The notes under the pieces were generated by a model, which saw nothing but the letters and a program-made list of their open reading frames with translations, made no database searches and was not told where the DNA came from. Position numbers and translations under genes: made by a program. Of a stretch of 45,736 nt of DNA, positions 34,831 to 44,199 are shown one piece after another. Numbering within the stretch: position 1 is the stretch's first letter; each line of letters begins with the position of its first letter. Source of the DNA: Verrucomicrobiales bacterium (lineage in GTDB: Bacteria; Verrucomicrobiota; Verrucomicrobiia; Verrucomicrobiales; DEV007); NCBI GenBank assembly GCA_002726915.1, contig PBSY01000008.1, positions 1-45,736 of the forward strand, given 5' to 3'.

Positions 34831-35388
34831 ATGCGAATCATCGCCGGAACCGCAGGAAGCCTGCAACTTCAAGTGCCCAAAAATCTTACTCGGCCAACCA
34901 CTGACCGGGTTCGAGAGGCCTTGTTCTCCTCTCTCGGGCCAAAAATTGAGGGCGCCAAGGTTCTCGATCTTTTTGCAGGATCCGGTGCTCTCGGTATCGA
35001 ATCCCTTAGCCGAGGAGCAAAAACAGCCAACTTTGTCGAATCCAGCAACGACGCGTGCCGAGTTGTGGCCGAGAATCTCGTAAAAGCCGGCCTTGAGGGA
35101 GGAACTGTTCAGCATCGCGACGTTTTCGGATTTCTATCGTCTCTTTCACTCGCAGACAGTTTTGATTTAATTTTTGCCGACCCTCCCTATGCTCGCGATG
35201 AAGCGACCTCTACCCAGATCACCCAATTGCTCAGCAGTAAAACACTTCGGCAATCCCTTTCGCCCGATGGCCTTTTTATCATTGAGAGCTTCGCCAAGGC
35301 TCCGCTCCCCGATTCTTTACTTTGGGAGGTTGCAAAAGAGAAAATTTACGGCAAAACACGAGTAAGCTTTCTTGTCCCGAAGAGCTGA
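34831..35388 (+). CDS. rsmD: 16S rRNA (guanine966-N2)-methyltransferase RsmD
   Basis: Methylates N2 of G966 in 16S rRNA using S-adenosylmethionine, during 30S assembly. The start at 34831 gives MRIIAGTAGSLQLQVP, the family N-terminus; the open frame upstream to 34783 is not conserved. The RPTTDRVREALFS block (about 21-33), SAM motif VLDLFAGSGALGIE (about 44-57) and the catalytic motif DPPY near residue 113 are present. At 185 aa it has the normal length. It is the first gene of a plus-strand cluster with waaA 16 bp downstream. Confidence 0.93.
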   Translation: MRIIAGTAGSLQLQVPKNLTRPTTDRVREALFSSLGPKIEGAKVLDLFAGSGALGIESLSRGAKTANFVESSNDACRVVAENLVKAGLEGGTVQHRDVFGFLSSLSLADSFDLIFADPPYARDEATSTQITQLLSSKTLRQSLSPDGLFIIESFAKAPLPDSLLWEVAKEKIYGKTRVSFLVPKS

Positions 35389-35404
35389 TTTCGAAGCTGA
35401 TGCC

Positions 35405-36730
35405 ATGCCAAGGTTCCTCGTCTATCTCATTTACAATTCACTGCTTCCTGGAGTCCTTCTACTGGGATTGCCTGCATTTATCGTCAAGGGAATCAAAAGA
35501 GGCGGCCTCGCACGCAATTTTCGCCAGCGGCTTGGCTGGTTCCATGGCCAAACCCTGCACCGGTTTGAGGGCGGGAATCCCATCTGGATCCACGCGGTAA
35601 GTGTCGGAGAAGTGCTTCTGGCACTTAAGCTCATCGAAGCTCTCCATGCGGCAGCACCCACGAAAAAAATCGTGCTGAGCACGACAACGACTACCGCATT
35701 CGATGTTGCAGACGAACACACGCACGAATTTCTAATCGTCATTCACAACCCGGTTGACATTCCGTTCGTCACTTCCCATGTCATCAAGCTAATCGATCCC
35801 GAGCAGCTCATCCTGATCGAGGCTGAGATCTGGCCAAACCTGATTAGACAATTAAACAATCGCGGCATTCCGATCAGATTGATTAATGCCCGACTTTCCC
35901 CGCGATCCCAGCGGCGCTACCAAAAAGCCCTTTCTTTAATTAAGCCCATCTTCTCCCAGATAGATCAGGTCACCGTTCCGTTTGAAGGCGATGTCGACCG
36001 CTGGGCCTCTGTAGGAATCAATCGCGATAGGATATGCGTTCTTGGTAGTGTCAAATTCGACAATACACTAACGGCGTCCGATAATCATAAGATCAATAAA
36101 TTGAAGGAATGGCTTATCCAGCATGGCCTTCCTTGTCACAGCCGCATTATGCTGGGAGGATCGACCCATGACGGCGAAGAAATGCTGCTGGCAGAGACTG
36201 CTCAAAAGCTCAAAGTCGATCATCCAGACCTCGAACTAGTCATTATTCCTCGCCACGCAGAGCGCGGTGGGGAAATCGCTAAGCAACTGGAGACTGCCGG
36301 TTTCCTGCCTATTCTCCAAAAAACGAATGAGGCTAGAGCGGGTTCGTCCAGCAGTAAGAAAAAAGTTTGGATTGCCAACACTACAGGAGAACTGAGAGCC
36401 TGGTATTTCCTCGCAGAAATCGTTGTGGTGGGGAAAAGCCTCTGCGGAAAAGGCGGACAGAATCCCGTAGAGCCGATTCTAACCGGTAAGCCAACAATTG
36501 TGGGTCCAAACATGGAAAACTTTGCCGATATCGTTTCCAATCTCGTTAAAGCCGACGGCATTGTTCAGATTACGGGCACCGAGTCGCTTTTTCCGACTGT
36601 TGATGAACTGCTTTCAAATCCGACTCGATGCGAAGTGCTCATTCGAAACGGAGCAGCGGCGCTAGAACGTCATCGGGGAGCTACAAAGAGAACCGCAAAT
36701 CTTATTCTCGGAGCTCCCCAGACCGATTAG
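35405..36730 (+). CDS. waaA: 3-deoxy-D-manno-octulosonic acid (Kdo) transferase
   Basis: Transfers Kdo from CMP-Kdo to lipid A precursor at the inner face of the inner membrane. About 441 aa from ATG 35405, a start that gives the N-terminal membrane-anchoring helix (FLVYLIYNSLLPGVLLLGLP). An earlier ATG at 35372 overlaps the end of rsmD and adds a polar, non-conserved extension. Family motifs: WIHAVSVGE (about 57-65), LIEAEIWPNLI, MLGGSTHDGEE, RHAERGGEI and GKGGQNPVEPILTGKP. Its presence indicates a Kdo-containing lipopolysaccharide. The gene is followed by plsY after 61 bp. Confidence 0.93.
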   Translation: MPRFLVYLIYNSLLPGVLLLGLPAFIVKGIKRGGLARNFRQRLGWFHGQTLHRFEGGNPIWIHAVSVGEVLLALKLIEALHAAAPTKKIVLSTTTTTAFDVADEHTHEFLIVIHNPVDIPFVTSHVIKLIDPEQLILIEAEIWPNLIRQLNNRGIPIRLINARLSPRSQRRYQKALSLIKPIFSQIDQVTVPFEGDVDRWASVGINRDRICVLGSVKFDNTLTASDNHKINKLKEWLIQHGLPCHSRIMLGGSTHDGEEMLLAETAQKLKVDHPDLELVIIPRHAERGGEIAKQLETAGFLPILQKTNEARAGSSSSKKKVWIANTTGELRAWYFLAEIVVVGKSLCGKGGQNPVEPILTGKPTIVGPNMENFADIVSNLVKADGIVQITGTESLFPTVDELLSNPTRCEVLIRNGAAALERHRGATKRTANLILGAPQTD

Positions 36731-36791
36731 CAGGAGAATCCCAGACTGGACAGAAACTACTCCGGGCTTCACATTATTCGTCATACCCCCA

Positions 36792-37424
36792 ATGCCTGAC
36801 CTGCTAGATATTCTGGAATACTGGTGGCCTGTCCCACTGGCTTATCTTATCGGAGCGACCCCCTTTGGGTTTCTTGCGGGAAAAATAAAAGGTATCGATA
36901 TTCGTGATCACGGTAGTGGTAATATCGGAGCGACAAATGTTATGCGCACGCTGGGGAAGCCTGTCGGCATCACTGTGCTGCTGCTTGACATTCTCAAGGG
37001 GATAGCCCCCGCCATGATCGCTCTCTGCAGCTCCGAAACAAGCATCATTCCCATCGCAGCCTCTATCGGAGCTATTCTTGGGCACAACTACACCTTTTGG
37101 CTTGGCTTCAAGGGAGGAAAAGGTATCGCAACGACTGCCGGAGCTGTTGTTCCGCTGATGCCTTTTGCAATTCTATTTGCAGTCCTCGCATGGCTGGTGA
37201 CGTTGAAGATCTCCAGATATGTCTCAGTTGCCTCCATCGCTGCAGCCGTGGCTATTCCAACCGCAGTGCTTGTCGAAAGTTTTATAAAAGACCGCTTTGA
37301 TATTCCAACCTTCGGTTTTGCTTTGTTTGTCTGTGTGCTTGCAATCTGGAAACATCGCAGCAATATCGGCAGGCTGAAACAAGGCGAAGAGCCCAAGACT
37401 GGCTACGAAAAATCAACCCTTTGA
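36792..37424 (+). CDS. plsY: acyl-phosphate glycerol-3-phosphate acyltransferase PlsY
   Basis: Membrane enzyme that acylates glycerol-3-phosphate with acyl-phosphate, the first committed step of phospholipid synthesis. 210 aa with five or so membrane helices. The three catalytic motifs are present: GSGNIGATNVMRTLGK (about 36-51), GHNYTFWLGFKGGKGIATT (about 96-114) and KHRSNIGRL near the C-terminus. It lies 9 bp upstream of gpsA, which makes its substrate, so the two act in sequence. No Shine-Dalgarno sequence precedes the ATG. Confidence 0.95.
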   Translation: MPDLLDILEYWWPVPLAYLIGATPFGFLAGKIKGIDIRDHGSGNIGATNVMRTLGKPVGITVLLLDILKGIAPAMIALCSSETSIIPIAASIGAILGHNYTFWLGFKGGKGIATTAGAVVPLMPFAILFAVLAWLVTLKISRYVSVASIAAAVAIPTAVLVESFIKDRFDIPTFGFALFVCVLAIWKHRSNIGRLKQGEEPKTGYEKSTL

Positions 37425-37433
37425 GTAAATCCC

Positions 37434-38432
37434 ATGATCCAAAATGCTGCCGTCCTTGGTGCAGGAAGCTGGGGCACTGCCCTCGCTATTGCTCTTGCTG
37501 ACCGTGAACTTGACGTCGTTCTCTATGGTAACGAGCAAAACGTGTGCGACGAAATCAATCAATCGCACTCCAATAAGCGCTACCTTCCCGGTGTCGAGCT
37601 TCCCTCAAATATCAAAGGTTCACTAGATATCGCAGAAGCCGCGAGTCGGGAAATTATTCTCCTCGTGGTGCCCTCACAGGTGGCGAGACTGGTTCTTAAA
37701 AAACTAGCCGATGCGGGCCCCTCCAGAGAAACCATCATCGTCAGTTGCACAAAAGGCCTCGACCCAGAGACGGGTGAGTTGATGCATGAACTTATCGCAG
37801 AGTTTTTCCCCGAGAACCCAATCGCGGTTCTATCGGGCCCAAGTCATGCGGAAGAGGTGGCCTCACGCATGGCAACATTGGCAACCATCGGCTCCGAAGA
37901 CTCCGCAGTGGCTGCTCGAGTCCAAGAGGTCTTCACTCTCCCTTGGTTCAGAACCTATACCAGTGACGATATCGTAGGGATTGAACTTGGGAGCGTAGTG
38001 AAGAATATTTTTGCTATCGCAGCGGGTGCTGCAGACGGGCTTGGCCTAGGGGACAACGCCAAAGCCGCCCTCGTTACTCGTGGACTTGCAGAGATGACTC
38101 GCCTCGGAGTTGCGATTGGAGGAAAGGAGGAGACCTTTCGGGGCCTCAGCGGTATTGGAGATCTTATCGTGACCTGTTATTCGCTCCATAGCCGCAACAA
38201 TCGTGTCGGCCGCATGCTCGGGTCGGGAATGACTCTCGCTGAAGCCGTTGCTGAAATGGATCAGGTCGCTGAAGGCGTTCCCAACGCCATGAATGCGCAC
38301 GAACTCTCACGGAAACTCGGAGTTCGTACGCCGATCATCGATCAAACCTACGCCGTTATCCACGAGAACAAGCCTCCGGGCCAGGCCCTTCGCGAACTGC
38401 TTGAGCGAAATCCACGCTCAGAAAAAGAGTAG
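37434..38432 (+). CDS. gpsA: NAD(P)H-dependent glycerol-3-phosphate dehydrogenase
   Basis: Cytosolic enzyme reducing dihydroxyacetone phosphate to sn-glycerol-3-phosphate for phospholipid synthesis. 332 aa, standard length. The nucleotide-binding motif GAGSWGTALA (about 9-18), the SCTKGLDPETG and SGPSHAEEVA blocks, the KNIFAIAAG segment with the catalytic Lys, and RFRGLSGIGDL-like EETFRGLSGIGDL are all visible. It follows plsY by 9 bp and precedes a small membrane protein gene by 5 bp. Confidence 0.96.
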   Translation: MIQNAAVLGAGSWGTALAIALADRELDVVLYGNEQNVCDEINQSHSNKRYLPGVELPSNIKGSLDIAEAASREIILLVVPSQVARLVLKKLADAGPSRETIIVSCTKGLDPETGELMHELIAEFFPENPIAVLSGPSHAEEVASRMATLATIGSEDSAVAARVQEVFTLPWFRTYTSDDIVGIELGSVVKNIFAIAAGAADGLGLGDNAKAALVTRGLAEMTRLGVAIGGKEETFRGLSGIGDLIVTCYSLHSRNNRVGRMLGSGMTLAEAVAEMDQVAEGVPNAMNAHELSRKLGVRTPIIDQTYAVIHENKPPGQALRELLERNPRSEKE

Positions 38433-38437
38433 CTTTC

Positions 38438-39133
38438 ATGCGCTTGCTCATCGTCACACTAGGACTGCTGCTGGCCAGTTCTTCAGCCCTTTCGTGGGAG
38501 ACTCGCAACGGTTCGCAAATCAGAGGCAAGTTCGACTCATTTAACTTCAAAACCAAAGAGCTTGTCTTCTCAGACCCAGTTAACCCTCCTGACAGACATG
38601 TTCCCTTTGAAGATCTCTCGCTCCGCTCGCAACAACGTCTCCTCTTTTCTCCAGTTTACCATCGAAGCTTCCCAGACGATTCCCTCTGGCCTACGGAAAA
38701 GAAGATGCTCCTTCTCGTCTCAGGAACTGCGGTCATCGTTCCTCTTCTCCTCGGCTTCTGGATATCGGGTATCTTGATTGCTCGGAAATTCAACCCCATT
38801 CATGCCCTGATCGGTTTTGTGGGCAGTTGGATTATCGGCTCCGTCCTTGTTGCCATTTACCTGATTCTGTCATCGCAATTCGATGGAAATGCGACTCTCC
38901 TTGGTGCTGGTTTCATTGTGGCTTCTATCTTTCTCTCCATTCTTGTCTCCGCGATCTACAATTGCCATACCTTTAAAGGATTCGCGATTCTCTTTTCCCA
39001 CCTGTTAATCGGAACCTTGCTGGCATTAATATGCCTCGCCGCTACTAACTTGCTTCTGCCAAAAGAATCACTCGATGAACTTTGGAATCACCTCGTCTTT
39101 CGAGCTGTAGGTCTGGCATCACCTGCCAGCTAA
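38438..39133 (+). CDS. membrane protein with SHD1-like N-terminal domain
   Basis: A 231-aa protein. A signal peptide (about 1-17) precedes a short beta-type segment, WETRNGSQIRGKFDSF...HVPFEDLSLRSQQRL (about 20-65). This resembles the SLA1 homology domain 1 (SHD1) pattern common in exported PVC proteins, with tryptophan, 'G...G.F' and final 'V...LS..Q'. Four hydrophobic helices follow (about 88-110, 122-147, 154-172 and 180-205). Function unknown. Its start lies 5 bp after gpsA, so it is co-transcribed with the lipid genes. It ends 4 bp from the convergent cupin gene. Confidence 0.65.
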   Translation: MRLLIVTLGLLLASSSALSWETRNGSQIRGKFDSFNFKTKELVFSDPVNPPDRHVPFEDLSLRSQQRLLFSPVYHRSFPDDSLWPTEKKMLLLVSGTAVIVPLLLGFWISGILIARKFNPIHALIGFVGSWIIGSVLVAIYLILSSQFDGNATLLGAGFIVASIFLSILVSAIYNCHTFKGFAILFSHLLIGTLLALICLAATNLLLPKESLDELWNHLVFRAVGLASPAS

Positions 39134-39137
39134 TACC

Positions 39138-39626
39138 CTAGGAAAACAGGGCTTCCAAGGCCTCGCGATAGGGAACCGCCTCAAGATCTGTTTCGCAAGG
39201 GGCCCATCCTGCGAACTCTTTGTCGCTGCTGTCATGAGGCCCCCGTTTCGTCTCCAGAATAATCGTATTCGGTTCGAGAGCCAGAACTCCATGCCAGACA
39301 CACTCTTCAATATCAACCAGTCCTCCATTTGGAATTCGATGTGTTGTTTTCACTTCGCCTAATTGATCAAAGGTGATGAATCCAAGTTCGCCCTCCATTA
39401 CGAGTATTGTTTCAGTAGCAGAGTTGCGAGGATGCAGGTGCGGTTGAATGTAGGTCCCCGGCTGTAGGATATTCACCATTCGCTGAACCAGATCTTTCTG
39501 GTGTCGGTGAATGGGAATCAGCATCCGACGCCTTGGACTATCAATCGATGCCTTAATCCCTGATTGGCGCAGTTTGGAAGTCCACTCAAAGACAGGGCCC
39601 TCCGGATTTGGGAAGGCTAGCTTCAT
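39138..39626 (-). CDS. WbuC-family cupin metalloprotein
   Basis: A 162-aa cupin of the WbuC type. SPRRRMLIPIHRHQKDLVQRM at the N-terminal side, then the metal-site motif QPHLHPRNSATETILVMEGE, VWHGVLAL with the last metal His, and the C-terminal ETKRGPH...FAGWAPCE are the family signatures. WbuC proteins are often found in O-antigen gene clusters; no enzymatic activity is established. Here there is no O-antigen cluster next to it, although waaA is a few genes away. It is downstream of the two TPR genes on the minus strand (48-bp gap). Confidence 0.82.
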   Translation of the reverse strand: MKLAFPNPEGPVFEWTSKLRQSGIKASIDSPRRRMLIPIHRHQKDLVQRMVNILQPGTYIQPHLHPRNSATETILVMEGELGFITFDQLGEVKTTHRIPNGGLVDIEECVWHGVLALEPNTIILETKRGPHDSSDKEFAGWAPCETDLEAVPYREALEALFS

Positions 39627-39674
39627 TTCTGCGCCATGGCATTCTGGTCAGAGCAGCAGGCATCGATAGACAGA

Positions 39675-40727
39675 CTACTGTTTATCCTTATCGCCTTTCT
39701 TGGCTTCCTCTGATTCTGTAGCCTCCTCTTCTGCAACCGGAGCATCATCGACAGGCATTTCAGCATCTTCAGCCACAACCGGTCGAGCAACCGCAGGACG
39801 AATAGCAAACTTCTTGATATCCTCTGGCATGCCTTCGCTCCCAAAACGCTTGCTAAACAAGTAGGCCACACTCTGCATCTCAGCCATCGCCGCCTTATTT
39901 TCTGCCTTCAACTGGGGATCAGCTTTCAGGATCACCATCACGGCCCCCATCGCTAACTTGGACATCAATTCATTATTTCCGTAGGCGAGCGTGAAAGCGC
40001 GGTAATAATCATCTAGAGCATTTCCCTTTTTCCCGTCAGCTTCATGCAACTTGCCTCTTAAGTAGGCAAGTTGAGCAACCTCTGCAGACGGAAGATCGCT
40101 AAAGTTTGGAGCCGGCAACAGCTTGGCATCACTGATCATGGGCTGCTGATAGGCAGCCAGAGCTGACCGAAGTCCCTCCATGTCTTTCTTACCTAGGAAG
40201 GCCCACAGCTTCTGATATTCGTGAGGTTTCTTGTAGTAGTCACCCAGCTTCGTTTCAATTGTTTTGGCCGCCGGTGAATCCAGCACTCTCGCCAATTGGG
40301 CATACTTGCCCGAACGAAGCAGGCTTTCACACTGATAGAAAAGAGCTTCAGCGGCAAAATTCTGAGGAAGGTTCAAGATAATCGAATAGTTGCGTGCCAC
40401 GGCTCCAAATGCTTCAGCAGCAGCCGAGTAGTCACCGCGTTCAAAGAGTGCACGCGGCTCTGCCAACTCTTCAGGTCGGGCGTCCATACGAACCAGTTTG
40501 TTCAGCCCTTCGCCTCGAATCTGAGCATAGGGAATGAGACTTCCCCTACCTCCAGATGAGGTGGAAAAAATAACTCCTTGGTCGTTGGCTCCCTGCACAT
40601 AACCCCTCGGGTTACCTCCCTCGGCCATGCTAATCGTTGCTGGAGTTTCCCTGACTTGAGCAAGTGCGCTCCCGGCCACTCCTGCCAAAAGGATCATCCC
40701 CACCATCATTAATTGAATCTTCTTCAT
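39675..40727 (-). CDS. exported helical-repeat (TPR-like) protein
   Basis: A 350-aa protein with a signal peptide (about 1-23, SALAQ). After a short beta-like segment (about 30-75, PRGYVQGANDQGVIFSTSSG) the body is helical and resembles tetratricopeptide repeats, for example EPRALFERGDYSAAAEAFGAV and AYLRGKLHEADGKKGNALDDYYRAF. The C-terminal tail of about 35 residues is strongly acidic and then Lys-rich (EEEATESEEAKKGDKDKQ). It follows the 1045-aa TPR gene by 39 bp, so the two are probably one transcription unit. Likely a periplasmic scaffold or partner of the ExbB/ExbD complex; this is inferred from neighbours. Confidence 0.75.
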   Translation of the reverse strand: MKKIQLMMVGMILLAGVAGSALAQVRETPATISMAEGGNPRGYVQGANDQGVIFSTSSGGRGSLIPYAQIRGEGLNKLVRMDARPEELAEPRALFERGDYSAAAEAFGAVARNYSIILNLPQNFAAEALFYQCESLLRSGKYAQLARVLDSPAAKTIETKLGDYYKKPHEYQKLWAFLGKKDMEGLRSALAAYQQPMISDAKLLPAPNFSDLPSAEVAQLAYLRGKLHEADGKKGNALDDYYRAFTLAYGNNELMSKLAMGAVMVILKADPQLKAENKAAMAEMQSVAYLFSKRFGSEGMPEDIKKFAIRPAVARPVVAEDAEMPVDDAPVAEEEATESEEAKKGDKDKQ

Positions 40728-40766
40728 TCTTAAATCGATACTAACTATTGGCTAAAGTCCCCTGCC

Positions 40767-43700
40767 CTACTGCTGTCCCAGTCCCAAGTCGCTCATCACT
40801 TGAGCTTCCTCCTCCGGAGTGATTCCCATATCGTTTTTCATATCTTCAATCTGGCGTCGGAGGCGTCGAAGTGCTCCCGAAGGTGTTTCCTCGTCCGTCC
40901 AATTTTGCCACTGGAAGAGAAACTTACGTGTGAGGCGGTAAAGAGCAATCTCACGTCCACGCTTGGCGGCTTTCGCTTCCTCATTATCGACCGGCATCTT
41001 ATCAAAGTCTGCAAGACTATTGGGGATATATCGCTCCCACGCTTGAGTTACCCAGTCGCCAAACTTGCCGTAGGTTGAGACGACCGCAAGGTAGGCCTGA
41101 TTGGCTGACACGGGGTCATCGAGCTCATCATAAACCGTTCCTAGGAGGAAACCGGCCTCAGCTCGTTTAGCTTTGTCATCCTGAAAGTACTTCTTTTCCT
41201 TATTGATGGTGTCCAGTGCAGCGAGTGCATCTTTCCAATCCCTATTCTTGATGTGAAGTAGCGCTAGATTAAGCCAAGCTTGGGGCTCAAGAGTCTTGTC
41301 TTTTCCACTTTCAATGATTCTGCGGAAACGCTCCCGTGCAGATTGCCCCTTGGCGGGATCGGAAGCTCGCATCTCAATGATACCCAGCTCCATCTCAGCG
41401 AGAAGTTTGAACTCCTCAGCTTCTGGATTAGTCCTAGCCAGCAATTCTTCAAAGTATGGAACCGCTCGGAAAGGATTGTCAGTCCCAGCAAAGTAGCGAC
41501 CAATTTCACGAAGCACAAATTCGGACAGATCCCGCTTCTCAAATAGCTTCAACTCCTCAAAGATTGCGTCGATTTGGGTCTCTACGGATGCATAGCCAGG
41601 AGAATCCTTCTCCATGCCCTTGCGGGATTCCTGCAAAACAATGACCTGCTGAATCTTTAACCACGTCAAAAGACCTTGGTTACTCGGATTGGCATCGGGA
41701 AAATCACCCAGCGTTGCCACGGTAACCTCGACCCCACGGACGCGAGCAGATGCTTCGGCATACGATCCGATAGCTTTCCTCAACATCGTGATATCCTGAT
41801 TTTGAGGCGGCTGATCTCCCAGCAGGAGGATCATCTTTTCGACCTGCGTTAAACCTTCCTCACCGCGATCGGCGCCTTCGAGATACTCCAATGAAAAGAT
41901 CGAAATCTGCGGCTCCCACGTCGTTCCAGCATAGTCCGGGAAAAAGTCGTCATACATCCCGATTCCCTTATCTATTTCACCATCAGTGTAGAAAATATCA
42001 GCAGCCTTCCAGATACTTTCCGAAGCCATCTGCTTGTGATAATCAGCACGACCTTCATCGCCAGTCTGCTTGGCTTTTGACGCATCGATCCCACGAAGAT
42101 AGCAATCAAGTGCCTTGGCACGCAGTTCAGGCTCCTCATCCGCCTGATCTTTACCAAGACTACCTGCCTGAACCAAATAAGCATCGCCTGTGATGTTCAA
42201 AGTACGACCCACTTGGATCGAATCGGGCCGCTCTGACAAGAGCCGCTCTGAGGCAACAATTGCCGCAGGGTAATCTTCAAGATTGAAGCGAGCGATCGTC
42301 AGGTCAGAAAGGGCCGTATCGAGGTAGCTCTCGGACTCCGGGAACTTAGCGAGGAACTCTTCATATTTTTCTGCCGCTTCGCGAGTTTTTCCGGTAACCA
42401 GCAGGTTACTGGACCGGTGAAACATGATCCCCTCGAGATACTCTCCTTCCGGATAGTGCTTCACGTATTCCGCAAAAGGCTCGACAGCTTCATCGAAGCG
42501 CTTCGTGATATAGAGCGACATGGGATAGAAGAAGTCGGCCAGTTCGCGCTGCTTCACTCCAGCCTCGTAGCGCTCGCGGACTGTCTCGGAAATCTCAATG
42601 ACCTTGTCATATTGTTTCGCCGTGAAGAGCGACTGGAGCATGAAGCTAGAAACATTATTTCGAAGTTCATGGTCATCCGGCATCTCAGCCATAAACTTTT
42701 CGCCAAAATACTGCGCTGCCGGGTAGTCTGCCAGCATCGAGGAAAGGCGGGCTGCTTCGTGAAGAATCTCAGCACGGGCATCCTGCGGTCCACTAGGATA
42801 CTTCTCAACGAGGAACCAATAGACGGCTCGGGCAGCCCGTACATTTTCCAGTGCCGTGTAGGAATTAGCAACAACGCGAAGGGACTCCGCATCAGGGTGC
42901 AGCTCAGCCTCTTCCATTTGGGCGAGTCTATCGATGAGTTGCTGGAACTGGGAGGGAACCTCCGTTCCGATCGGCTGGCGAGCTAGGTTCAAATTGATGT
43001 CGTTACGGACATCTTCAAAGGTGGGAGCAAGAGCAAAAAAGCGCAGCGAGACATTGTACATTCCCGCCTTACTGCACTCGAAACCGAGCATTCGGAGTCG
43101 CTCCAGAAACCCGAAGCGAAACTGATCCATCGGAGACATCTTGATGACGTCCTCGTTCTTATCAAGGAACCCGTGGATTTGGCTCTCGATCCTTTCCACT
43201 TCCACGGCATCAGCCGCAGCCTTATTTGCCAACTCTACCCAGGAAAGGCCTAGATCAAGGATTCCCTGCATCAGAAATGACGGCGAAATATTACGTTCAT
43301 CACGCGCATCGAACAACTCTTGGATCACGGCTATGCCTTCAGGCGCGCGACCTACTTTCATCAGAGCTCCGCCGTATCGGAGCTTGAAACTAGCGTAGAC
43401 CTGCTGCAATTCGTTGGGCGTCGGATTGCTCGCAATGTATTCATCGTAAAGCTTGATAGCCCCTTCGTAGTTGCCGAACTGTGCTTCGCAAAATCCAAGT
43501 TGGAATTTGGCGAGGTTTCTACGCGGATTTTGTGAGTTAATCGGAGACTCAACCTCCTTGGCGATTTCGTCGGAGCGCACGCAGATATCAAATGCAACGC
43601 GAGCGTCCTCCCAACGCTTTTGGGGCAGCAAAGTCATACCATAGTCGAAAAAGATCCCGCCAGCTTGCGATCCAAAGTCCTCAAAGAGAGTCTCCTGACC

Positions 43701-43904
43701 ATTCGACTTTTCGATCATCAACTCATACATCTTCGATGCTTCGGCATGATTACCGAACATGAATAATTGGCCCGCTTTCTCATACAGTTCCTCGACACTA
43801 AGATTGTCGGAATTCTCCTGAGCCAGTGCCGCAACCGCGGTCATTGAAAGAGCTACCGCCATCACTGTTCGTCCGGCCACTTTCCTAATCCATTCCATAT
43901 TCAT
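40767..43904 (-). CDS. large exported TPR protein (1045 aa)
   Basis: A 1045-aa periplasmic or outer-membrane-facing protein with a signal peptide (about 1-29, ending in AALAQ) and many tetratricopeptide-type helix pairs throughout, for example YEKAGQLFMFGNHAEASKMY near residue 41 and FGNYEGAIKLYDEYI near 142. No catalytic domain is visible. One of the few genes here with a Shine-Dalgarno sequence (AAAGGA, just before the first ATG; 9 bases from a second in-frame ATG two codons later, which may be the true start). It lies downstream of an ExbB-ExbD-ExbD operon, with a terminator between, and upstream of another TPR gene. Probable role: periplasmic partner of the proton-driven complex. Confidence 0.82.
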   Translation of the reverse strand: MNMEWIRKVAGRTVMAVALSMTAVAALAQENSDNLSVEELYEKAGQLFMFGNHAEASKMYELMIEKSNGQETLFEDFGSQAGGIFFDYGMTLLPQKRWEDARVAFDICVRSDEIAKEVESPINSQNPRRNLAKFQLGFCEAQFGNYEGAIKLYDEYIASNPTPNELQQVYASFKLRYGGALMKVGRAPEGIAVIQELFDARDERNISPSFLMQGILDLGLSWVELANKAAADAVEVERIESQIHGFLDKNEDVIKMSPMDQFRFGFLERLRMLGFECSKAGMYNVSLRFFALAPTFEDVRNDINLNLARQPIGTEVPSQFQQLIDRLAQMEEAELHPDAESLRVVANSYTALENVRAARAVYWFLVEKYPSGPQDARAEILHEAARLSSMLADYPAAQYFGEKFMAEMPDDHELRNNVSSFMLQSLFTAKQYDKVIEISETVRERYEAGVKQRELADFFYPMSLYITKRFDEAVEPFAEYVKHYPEGEYLEGIMFHRSSNLLVTGKTREAAEKYEEFLAKFPESESYLDTALSDLTIARFNLEDYPAAIVASERLLSERPDSIQVGRTLNITGDAYLVQAGSLGKDQADEEPELRAKALDCYLRGIDASKAKQTGDEGRADYHKQMASESIWKAADIFYTDGEIDKGIGMYDDFFPDYAGTTWEPQISIFSLEYLEGADRGEEGLTQVEKMILLLGDQPPQNQDITMLRKAIGSYAEASARVRGVEVTVATLGDFPDANPSNQGLLTWLKIQQVIVLQESRKGMEKDSPGYASVETQIDAIFEELKLFEKRDLSEFVLREIGRYFAGTDNPFRAVPYFEELLARTNPEAEEFKLLAEMELGIIEMRASDPAKGQSARERFRRIIESGKDKTLEPQAWLNLALLHIKNRDWKDALAALDTINKEKKYFQDDKAKRAEAGFLLGTVYDELDDPVSANQAYLAVVSTYGKFGDWVTQAWERYIPNSLADFDKMPVDNEEAKAAKRGREIALYRLTRKFLFQWQNWTDEETPSGALRRLRRQIEDMKNDMGITPEEEAQVMSDLGLGQQ

Positions 43905-44163
43905 CCTTTAAAATCTATTGGTTCACTCGGTGGTAAATCCGATAATCCTGACGTTCCATTCTGACGCCACCTAAAAGTTGTTCACGTTGGGTTAAGGCTA
44001 CCTCCGGAAGAAGTCATCGCGAGCTGGAAATCCTTTTTATCAGGATCTAAGTCCAACAAATCTATCAGAAAATCCACAAAAAGGAAAAGACCGACATCTA
44101 TCGGGGGAACGATATCCTGTCCGCCGTGATCCTCTTGGTCCCGTCTTCTCCTTATCATCCTCC
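43905..44163. promoter_or_regulatory. upstream region of the large TPR gene
   Basis: About 260 bp between the exbD terminator and the TPR gene start; it must contain the promoter for the two TPR genes. I find no convincing -35/-10 pair. The Shine-Dalgarno AAAGGA on the minus strand sits at the gene-proximal end. No open frame resembles a gene. Confidence 0.4.
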
Positions 44164-44192
44164 AAAAAAGAACAGCGTCTCGCTACGACGCT
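44164..44192 (-). terminator. Rho-independent terminator of the exbB-exbD-exbD operon
   Basis: On the minus strand AGCGTC-gtagcga-GACGCT forms a perfect 6-bp stem, 7 bp after the stop of the second exbD gene, followed by GTTC and six T residues (44169-44164). Confidence 0.75.
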
Positions 44193-44199
44193 CTCGGGG

